Source: Acidobacteriota bacterium
Lineage (GTDB): Bacteria > Acidobacteriota > Blastocatellia > RBC074
Direction of reading: 5' to 3'
Length of the DNA: 64,000 nucleotides
NCBI GenBank assembly: GCA_016710075.1
Contig: JADJLO010000018.1
Location: forward strand, 117,934-181,933
Of this stretch, positions 54,938 through 64,000 are shown piece by piece. The notes under the pieces are model-generated. The model saw only the letters and a program-made list of their open reading frames with translations. It was not told the origin of the DNA and ran no database searches. Both the position numbers and the translations under genes were made by a program. The number at the start of each line of letters is the position of its first letter. Position 1 is the first letter of the stretch.

Positions 54938-55077
54938 ATTCCTGTCATCATCGTTCAGTCCGTCATACTGCCTACTGCTCGCAGTTTGATTTTTTACGGC
55001 AGGTAATTCCGTGTACTTCATTTCAAGGGCAGACCTGTTTTGCAAACCGATCTGATTTGATCGCGGCGGCAAAAACA

Positions 55078-55884
<807 letters not shown>

Positions 55885-55901
55885 GGCAAATGAAAAAAGA
55901 C

Positions 55902-56047
55902 AGATTACGAAACAGACGAAATAAACGAAACAGACGAAAATTTTTCAACCGATCATTGGACGAGCTTTCCTCGACAAACGAACAACTAATTAAACAGGCT
56001 TCATCAACCCTGATAATTTTTCGTTTATTTCGTCTGTTTCGTAATCT
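55902..56047. repeat. 9-bp-period inverted-repeat element, copy 7
   Basis: GATTACGAAACAGACGAAATAAAC... on the left and ...TTTATTTCGTCTGTTTCGTAATC on the right. The interior matches copy 6 with few differences. It lies between uppS and cdsA. Confidence 0.85.
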
Positions 56048-56099
56048 ATCTTTCGATCTTTTTTAGTAATCTACCCGGAAAAGGATACCCACACTCAGC

Positions 56100-56906
56100 A
56101 TGGCACGTGTAATAAGTGCAATAGTCTTTCTGCCGGTTCTGTTCGGTGCGCTCTGGCTTGGGCCTCCAGTCTGTTTTTCGACGCTGGCGGCGATCGGCAT
56201 CTTTCTGGGCCTTTATGAATATTATTCGCTCACTAAACATGGCGGGTTGACACAAGGGCTGATAGCCGCGGGCGCAATAGTCGCGGCATTCTATTACGAC
56301 CAGCAATTGCTGATTCCGGCGATCATCGCCGCACTGGTGGTTTTCGAGCTGCTTGTTCAGCTCCTGGGCAGGGCGAAGACCGGGGATTTCAGCGATGTCA
56401 TCGCCGAGACCTCGATCAGAGTTTTCGGCGTGCTCTATGTCGCGCTGCTCGGTGGCTACATCATCGCCCTCAACACGATCGACGATCCGGTCCCGCAGAT
56501 GCCGGCGAAACTGCTGACTCTGTTTTTCATAGTCGTCTTCGGCGGAGACACCGGAGCCTACTACACCGGTCGCAGCATCGGGCGGAACAAGCTGGCTCCA
56601 CGCGTCAGCCCCGGAAAGACGATTGAAGGCGTGTTCGGAGGACTGGCCGGCAATGTCATCGCCGCGCTGATAGCTCATTACACGTTCTTTCCTGAGTTGA
56701 AGATATCTTATGCCGTTCCGCTGGCTATCGTCATGGGCTTTCTAGGCATCACCGGCGATCTTTGCGAGTCCATGCTCAAACGCGGAGCCAAAGCGAAAGA
56801 CGCAGGGAATATCATCCCGGGCCACGGCGGACTTCTCGACCGGCTCGACAGCATGCTCTTCAATGCTCCGCTGTTGTATTATTTCTATCTGATTTATATG
56901 AAATAA
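56100..56906 (+). CDS. cdsA: Phosphatidate cytidylyltransferase
   Basis: A 268-residue multi-spanning membrane enzyme that makes CDP-diacylglycerol for phospholipid synthesis. The family signature is present near the C-terminus: GDLCESMLKRGAKAKDAGNIIPGHGGLLDRLDS, split here as GDLCESMLKRGAK and GHGGLLDRLDSML. About eight hydrophobic helices. It sits in the conserved uppS-cdsA-dxr order. Confidence 0.94.
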   Translation: MARVISAIVFLPVLFGALWLGPPVCFSTLAAIGIFLGLYEYYSLTKHGGLTQGLIAAGAIVAAFYYDQQLLIPAIIAALVVFELLVQLLGRAKTGDFSDVIAETSIRVFGVLYVALLGGYIIALNTIDDPVPQMPAKLLTLFFIVVFGGDTGAYYTGRSIGRNKLAPRVSPGKTIEGVFGGLAGNVIAALIAHYTFFPELKISYAVPLAIVMGFLGITGDLCESMLKRGAKAKDAGNIIPGHGGLLDRLDSMLFNAPLLYYFYLIYMK

Positions 56907-56909
56907 GAT

Positions 56910-58094
<1,185 letters not shown>

Positions 58095-58120
58095 TCGAAA
58101 AGAAGATTACGAAACCTGTT

Positions 58121-58372
58121 AGTTTAAAGTTTGTAGCAGCGCTTTTCCCCAAATCGCATCAAATTTGCGACCTCCTGAGTGCGGCGACTTGTCGCCGCTT
58201 TGGTATTGTTCCAGAAGTCCTGTTAAATCGGTGGGTGGCTTGCAGTGGATGAGATTTTTCTCAATATTTGAGTGGCCACAGGACTACCAAAGCGGCGACA
58301 GGTCGCCGCACTCCATGGAGTCCGCCTGTTTTCAATGATCCACGTATCATCGGTTCATGCTTTAAACTTTCC
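58121..58372. repeat. Nested inverted repeats downstream of dxr
   Basis: Outer arms are single heptamer pairs (TTTAAAGTTT at 58123 and CTTTAAACTT at 58362). Inside them, 58177-58313 is bounded by GAGTGCGGCGACTTGTCGCC and its near-complement GGCGACAGGTCGCCGCACTC, each arm itself a small palindrome followed by GCTTTGGTA/TACCAAAGC. No coding potential. Confidence 0.8.
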
Positions 58373-58401
58373 GCAACGGAATATTCTCTATCTTGACTTG
58401 A

Positions 58402-58497
58402 CTAGCCCACAAGTGCGCGAAGCGGGTGGCAGCATGTAGCCCCAGGTAACCTTAAAAATACAACCCAAGTCCGCGAATGAGGGCGACAGCCCTCAAT
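58402..58497. repeat. GC-rich mosaic repeat, noncoding
   Basis: Short palindromes such as GAGGGCGACAGCCCTC and a stretch with GCGCGAAGC resemble dispersed REP-like repeats. The remaining bases to 58716 hold no supported gene: an open frame on the minus strand (58452-58730) has no ribosome binding site. With the repeat above this accounts for the 622-nt gene-free stretch after dxr. Confidence 0.5.
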
Positions 58498-58716
58498 TTA
58501 AACGCCCTCACAGCCGTTGCCCACAGAGTATCTACTGGAGTACATTCTTTCCGCCTTTGGAGTGTGCCGGTAATCAAGGACTTCCCGGCTTTCTCCCAGC
58601 TCGGCATCCTCAGAAATGACATCAATTCGTGCACCATTTTTTTATCAGCCTTGTCTGTTTTGGGCCGGGTTGACTGAATCATAATAGCTGTTCGATTGAA
58701 GAATGGAGATTCTGCC

Positions 58717-59920
58717 TTGGGAAGCATCATCCTTGTTCACGGCACCGGCGTCAGAGAGGATTCATACAAGGAATCTCTCTCGAAAGTCGGTGAAAATTGC
58801 TCGCCAGACGAGTCGATTTAACTCATTCCCTGTTTCTGGGGAGAAAAGTTCGGGGCCAATTCCGCCGGGAAGCTCGCGCTCCATCCCGGATCAGGATTCG
58901 TCACGTTCAATCGATGACTTGAACGATGACGATTTCAGCACTGGCATCTGGGGACTGCTTTACGATGATCCGCTGTGCGAACTCCGAATCCTCGGCATAA
59001 AAACAAAACAGACAAGCATGGCAGTGCCGAATCAGCTCAGCCCGTATCAACAGCTCGATGGTGAAATCAAAAGGATCAAGCTCGAAGGCGAACTCGGTGA
59101 AATCTTCCGCATCTGCGGGCTCAGCACAGTATGGGATGATGCGAAACGCGATGTGACTACATCACAGGATTATAAATCGGCTTTAAACGCTGCCTCTGCT
59201 GCGACAGATGATTACCGCCAGGCAATAATACGAGCAATAATCGCACAGGCGATTCTGACGCTTCGCGAACGAAAGAAACTTCGTTATGATGAATCGCCGA
59301 TAGCCCCTCGCGACAGAGATCGAATAACAGAGCTTCTGCTTGAACAAATGGGGGTCCATCGAGGAGTTATAGGCTGGATTGCCAAACAAGCCCTCGGCCG
59401 GCCTGCAACATGGTTCATTCGCCGCAATCGTGCTGATTATTCTGAGTCGGCATATCCGATGATCGGCGATATTCTGCTTTATCAATCAAGAGGTCAGGCC
59501 ATCAGAGATTTGATCCGCGAAAAGATCAAAGAAGCCAAACCGCCCGTCATTCTGCTGGCGCACAGCCTGGGTGGTATTGCATGTCGTCGACCTTCTGATC
59601 ACGGAATCATTGCCGGATGTTAATCTGCTGATCACTGCCGGATCACAATCGCCATTTTCTATGAGATCGGCGCACTTGGCAGCCTGGAATCGGGAAAACC
59701 ATTGCCCGGACATTTCCCCTCACACTGGCTCAACTTTTACGACCCTCGTGATTTTCTGGCATATATTGCCGAGCCGGTCTTTCCTGCCGATCCCGTGAGA
59801 AAAATAACCGATATCCGCGTAAACAACCGCGAACCGTTCCCGCAATCTCATACTTCATACTGGAACAATGATGATCTCTGGGATGCAATCAACGACAGGA
59901 TTAATGAGGCACTGCAATGA
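58717..59920 (+). CDS. Alpha/beta-hydrolase, first gene of the EAD module (frameshifted)
   Basis: About 400 residues when restored. The N-terminus SIILVHGTGVRE carries the oxyanion HG; the nucleophile elbow is LLAHSLGGIA (Ser about 283), then DLLITESLPDVNLLITAGSQSP and a C-terminal GHFPSHWLNFYDPRDFLAYI that should hold the last His. The middle (ALLYDDP-like GLLYDDPLCELRIL) is a helical insertion. TTG 58717 has GGAG 8 nt upstream. There is an in-frame TAA at 58819 and frame breaks near 58870, 59583 and 59660 (T run). It may be a lipase/esterase effector or a caspase target; this is inference. Its stop overlaps the caspase start. Confidence 0.7.
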
Positions 59921-61044
59921 GCATCGATCTTCAAAAACTCATGCAATCGTGGTCGGTGTTGAGACTTATGCTGCAGGATCAAATTGGAACCTCGATGGCC
60001 CTGCGAACGACGCCTGCAAGTTTGTCAAATGGCTGCGGGCCAAGGGTGTCCCCGCAGAACAGATCAGTCTGTTTGTTTCAGCCCTCCTGAAAATCAGACT
60101 TCATTGGATAGCCTCGATTTAAAGCCACGCTCGGCAGATTATGAGAACGATCACCAAAGCGTTGATCGATGATCTGAGTAAAACCGGCGATCTGCTGATA
60201 TTCTTCTGGGGCGGGCATGGCGTCGTCGATTCGAAGCATAGTCGCCGGTTATTCTGCGCCGACGCGACTTCGTCAAATCCTCGACACATCAGCTTGAACA
60301 GCCTTTTGACGTCCTGGCGCACTGACACGATTGGCCATTTCCCCAAGCAGATCGGCTTCGTCGATGCCTGTCAGAACTACCTTGAATATATGCGCCTCGC
60401 ATCGACTATGCCTGAAGATGTATTGCCATCCGGAACCCCCTGTTGACGGCGTCGAACAATTCTTCATGCTCGCAGCCTCTCCAGGCGAACTGGCGGCAAA
60501 CCTGCTGCATGAAAAGACCGGCGCATTTTCGAAAGCCTTGATGGAGGAATTGGAAAAACAGGAGGCATCCTGGCCTCCGGAGATGAGCAGGTTAAATAGT
60601 CAATTAATGGAGCGCTTCACGATGCTGCGTGACTCCGGCAAGGCCGGCCAGACACCTTCTCATTTCTGGTATCGGGAATGGAATGGGAGCGAGGGCACGA
60701 TTGGTTCTTTCAAGCGACATTCTCCGGCAAAAGCCGTTGCGCAGATTCCACTATCCAATGAGGATCGGGACGAGTTGGTTCTGGCCCTGCTTGAATTGGA
60801 AGCTATGGCCAGCCGCGAAGAGCGTGAAAACGTGATCAAAGATCTACGCCAGGAGATCAAATTCAACATTCCCTACAGCAACAAAGACCGGTTTCACGTT
60901 GATAATCTGGTTAAAACGGCGTTGAATTACCCTGGTGGACTGCAGGAAGTGATTCGCGTCGTCAACAGGTTCAAGGGCGCAGATGAAATCGCATGGCAAA
61001 AGCTGAAAGTAATCCTGGATAAACTGAACATTGTGATTGACTGA
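59917..61044 (+). CDS. Caspase-like (C14) protease with C-terminal effector-associated domain (frameshifted)
   Basis: About 375 residues when restored. The caspase fold opens with THAIVVGVETYAAGSNWNLDGP. The catalytic His is in IFFWGGHGVVD (codon at 60216) and the Cys in GFVDACQNY (codon at 60369), the dyad order of metacaspase-like proteases. Residues from about 278 form a separate helical domain (EDRDELVLALLELE ... VDNLVKTALNYPGGLQEV) that matches the N-terminus of the next gene. The frame breaks at about 59935 (A run), 60077, 60150 and 60435 (C run) and sums to zero. ATG 59917 overlaps the hydrolase stop (ATGA). Confidence 0.8.
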
Positions 61045-61077
61045 GACACGACAAAGTGCTTTTTTAGCGAACTTTCA

Positions 61078-64000
61078 ATGATCAAACATTCAGCCAACAA
61101 ATTAACTACTGAAGACAGGCAATCTATTCTGGAGGGCCTGCTCGATTGCGATTCGCAAGAGGAATTCTGGTGGGGGATTATTTCCGACCTGCCCCCTGAG
61201 ATCAAGTTGGGATTCGACCGGAGCGCTTCCATTAAGGAACGTGTGGATAACCTTGTAAAAAAGGCACTCGAATTTCCCAATGGAATTGAGACGTTGATCA
61301 GCCGCGTTAGATTCAGACAAGCAGAAATATGGCATGGTATCGACTTGCCAAATTAGCGTTCAGGTTAATCTGTGACCAGACGAAGACGACTAATGACGAA
61401 GAACTTGCCAACCGTTTGGTTGATCTGGTTGAGAAAATCAATCCAGAAAGGACAACCATCGAGCGAATTTGCAAGGAACTGTCTCTCGATTCACCAGAAA
61501 GACGAAAGTTCATTAACGCCTATGACGTTATCCTGACTCTCTTTCAGCAGGAGGATAAATCGCAGGCACTGGCTTTTGTCCGCAAACTCGCTCAGCCTGA
61601 AATCAGCGGTGAGCAAAGTGAGGATCTGCAAACGTGGCTCGAACAGACACCTTTCTCGTTCGAAGGGGAAATTCCAAACTCTCCGGATGATCGCACTCCA
61701 CGTCCAAAACGTCGCCTCAATATCGAGCAATATGGTAGTCCGGATGAAAGAGAGATCAAGGGCGCAAACCAATACCTGCTGGGAGAGAGATTTGTCGGAC
61801 GTAAAAAGGAACTGGTTGATCTGACAGACTGGCTGGGCAGAGAGGGCGACCGGATACTCTGTATTTGTGACCTGGGAGGGACTGGAAAGAGCGCCCTGGT
61901 CTGGCATTGGCTGAACAGCGAGTCGACAAAAAGACCCTTGATGATCAGGGAATTAAAGAAACCTTATGGTCTACGTTTTATGCGCGCAATTTTGATTCGA
62001 TGCAGTTTTTGCGTGACCTGGCGAAGGAACTCGGTGGAGCGACAATTGTTGAGAGTGACACATACCGTGCACAGAGGAGACTTCAGGAGTTTATTCTAGA
62101 TCGGTTAAGAAAAGAGAAGTGGCTTCTGGTACTGGACGGACTGGAACGCGAGATGGGGGCGTTTGCAAACCCCGAACATTCGCAGATTGACAGCGAAGAA
62201 CAGGATCGACGTAATGAGAATGGCAATGTACTTATTGAGGAGAAATATATACGAGGTTACGTCTTTCCTGATTTTCTGATAGCTCTGCTGAAAACATCGG
62301 CGAAGGTTCTGATCACCTCTCGAATTTTCCCCGAAAATCTGATGTTCGGAGACAGGCCATTCCCTGGAGTTATTCCTTATCCGTTTTCTCCATTGTCGTT
62401 TGAAGATGCGACCGACGTGTGGGACCTTGCCGGCGAACCTGATAGTTCGGCATTCCAAAAGGAATTTTCAAGATTATCGGCTATCACCTACAGGTGATCC
62501 CAGTTGTCTCAGCCGCTGTCAAGGAACAGTCTCTAAGCTTCATGGACTGGTTCAATGATTTTACTGAAGCAGACCGGCAGACATGTTTGGAGTCGAATAC
62601 CGTGACGGCGCGACGCCACGGGGTGGCTGGATTTGGCTACTCGCGATCTGACTCAGGACCACCGCGATGCTGGCTGACGCTCTGCTACATCGTCCGTCGT
62701 TCAGAAGCAAGCAATGTCGATGCTCTGGAAAAGGCTCTTGTTGACAGCTCTCAATCCAACGAGGGAAGACCCGGACGGTTTCGATCAAAGAAAAGCTGAT
62801 CGAGCTGCTGAAGTATCTCGAAAAGCGAAGGCTCATTGGAACCGATTTCACTAAGGATCTTGTGGATGTACACCCTGTGATCCGGGGGTCAGGTAATGCG
62901 ATATATTCTGAAACAATTCGAACCGGGCGGGAAAAAGATGAAGAATTGCTGCAGCATATTGAATCAGGCGATGTCAGCGATTTGCTGCTACGCATACTCT
63001 CCCAACCTGATCTTGAGGAATGCTTCCAATCACTATCAAATTTGATGGGAGAGTTAAAGATAGTGCCTCACCTCAAAATTTCACGCTACGACTATTGGGA
63101 AGACTCTACACTGAGTCCCGACCTGGAATATCGCCATAGGGCTTCTCTGCCTGCACTCAGATTGCGCAAGGATCAGGCATTAGCATTGCAAAGAACCGCT
63201 AACGAGCTGATGACGAGAGGGCAGTGGGACGACTCTGCCGCTGTGTTCAAGCGGGCCATTATGGCGTTTTATCTTTGCGGAGACCTGCAATCAGTCGAGG
63301 ATTGTCGCCGCAGCCACGACTGGCAAATCTTATATGGAGGTTCGCTGCGGCAAGCTGAAAATCATCTTCTGGACGAATTGGAGAAGCCTGAGAATCTTCG
63401 TTCCGCCCATGATCCATACTGGCTGGCGCTGCTGCTGGCAATACGACAAAGCCCACACGCAAGGGAGCTTTTGGAGAGTCTTGCATCCGATGAGAGCCGC
63501 TGGACATTGCAGACGGTGGCGGAACTATGGAGTTCTACCTTGAGGATTACGAAAGGCAGCCGTGCTTGCTCAACAAGCGCTCGATCGCCGTGATAAGGAG
63601 GATAGAACATCGGTCGGCCAGTTACTTTGGGAAAAGGTTACCCTCGGACTTGCACTTGTTCGTATGGAAAAAGGTGATGAAGCGATTGAGCATCTCGACT
63701 TTGCCAATTCCCGTGGCATGGGGTGGTGCTACAACATTGTGCCGATGTTTGCCATGGCCGGTCTTATTGAATATCAGTATCACGAAGCCATGAAGATTAG
63801 CCGCAAACTGGAAAGACAGGAAAAGTTATCGAGGACCGATTTCATTTACAAGCAGTATTGCAAGTCCGATCCGGTTAACCAGTTCCAGATACCCGCGGCT
63901 GAAGCTCATTTAGCTATGGCAAGAGTCCACCTGGCAAGACGGGAGCACGAGGATGCAAACAATCTGGCGCTAATGGCATTTAAAATCGCAGATGGGCAGA
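61078..64000 (+). CDS. EAD-STAND NTPase with helical repeats (frameshifted; 3' end beyond window)
   Basis: At least 970 residues. Residues about 10-100 are an effector-associated domain (EDRQSILEGLLD, VDNLVKKALEFPNGIE). A linker (about 120-250) leads to GERFVGRKKELVDLTDWLG and Walker A CDLGGTGKSALV (about 264-275), Walker B WLLVLDGLERE and the ITSR sensor motif typical of STAND/AP-ATPases. A winged-helix-like segment (HLQVIPVVSAAV) and a C-terminal run of alpha-helical repeats, TPR-like (QRTANELMTRGQWDDSAAVFKRAIMAF; LALVRMEKGDEAIEHLDFA), follow. Frame breaks lie near 61328, 61930 (A run), 62470, 62600, 62668, 62775 and 63530. The last 440 nt are one clean frame. It probably senses a signal through the repeats and activates the caspase. 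Confidence 0.78.

Noticed and set aside
54975..55010. Intrinsic terminator after truA
   Set aside because: ACTGC-TC-GCAGT followed by TTGATTTTTT has only a 5-bp stem with a 2-nt loop, too small to call.
58452..58730. Minus-strand 92-codon open frame upstream of the hydrolase
   Set aside because: It overlaps palindromic repeats and the hydrolase start, has no ribosome binding site and no recognisable domain.
61078..61356. Free-standing 92-residue EAD protein ending at 61356
   Set aside because: The domain match with the caspase tail continues across the frame break at 61328 into the NTPase frame, so one gene is more likely.
59917..63600. Programmed ribosomal frameshifting as the cause of the broken frames
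   Set aside because: The breaks are many, of both signs, and lack a common slippery site with a following stem; error or decay is far more likely.

Overview
The window looks like chromosome from a Gram-negative, free-living heterotroph. The evidence is a TolC/HlyD/RND efflux set, several secreted enzymes with signal peptides, an MltG transglycosylase and long housekeeping operons. Gene content (DUF547, two F420-linked proteins, FabF next to a methyltransferase, dxr/cdsA/uppS) and the many short intergenic repeats would fit Acidobacteriota, but this is a guess from gene style and no marker here proves it. No transposase, integrase, rRNA or CRISPR array was seen.

Layout. 1-8.7 kb: trigger factor (cut by the left edge), tRNA-Leu(UAG), YqeY, a tiny membrane protein, a secreted D-aminoacylase-type amidohydrolase, an F420/PPOX protein, a membrane metallopeptidase, DUF547, a glycosyltransferase, pantothenate kinase and F420:NADPH reductase. 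8.7-18.5 kb: ChrA, a PhyH-acetyltransferase fusion, FadB/FadA beta-oxidation genes flanking a DJ-1/PfpI protein, and modABC. 18.6-22.2 kb: the lysC-dapB-dapA operon read leftwards behind a promoter, a lysine riboswitch and a terminator. 22.2-32.7 kb: NUDIX, thiO, queD, isocitrate dehydrogenase, mltG, ruvX, a LysR regulator, HU with a consensus promoter, dcd and a fatty-acid desaturase.

32.7-46 kb is a rightward run that looks like one stress/envelope unit: hybrid sensor kinase, REC-PP2C phosphatase, RsbW-like kinase, STAS antagonist, cation efflux protein, two patatins, then TolC-HlyD-RND. 46-51.3 kb holds two secreted glycosidases (GH123-like and GH36-like). 51.6-58.1 kb is core metabolism: fabF, methyltransferase, pyrE, truA, uppS, cdsA, dxr.

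The most interesting region is 58.7-64 kb. It encodes an alpha/beta-hydrolase, a caspase-like protease and a large STAND NTPase with C-terminal helical repeats. The protease and the NTPase carry clearly matching copies of one small helical domain, at the C-terminus of the protease and the N-terminus of the NTPase. This has the architecture of an effector-associated-domain (EAD) conflict or cell-death module.

Two window-wide patterns stand out. First, at least four families of short intergenic inverted repeats (7-bp period, 9-bp period and two GC-rich palindromic kinds) sit against gene ends, supply stop codons and C-terminal tails, and in one case join two genes into one frame. Second, single-base frameshifts are very unevenly spread: two in the first 33 kb, none in the core block 51.6-58.1 kb, and about 27 in the accessory blocks 33-51 kb and 58.7-64 kb. 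Frameshifted genes are listed once over their full restored span.
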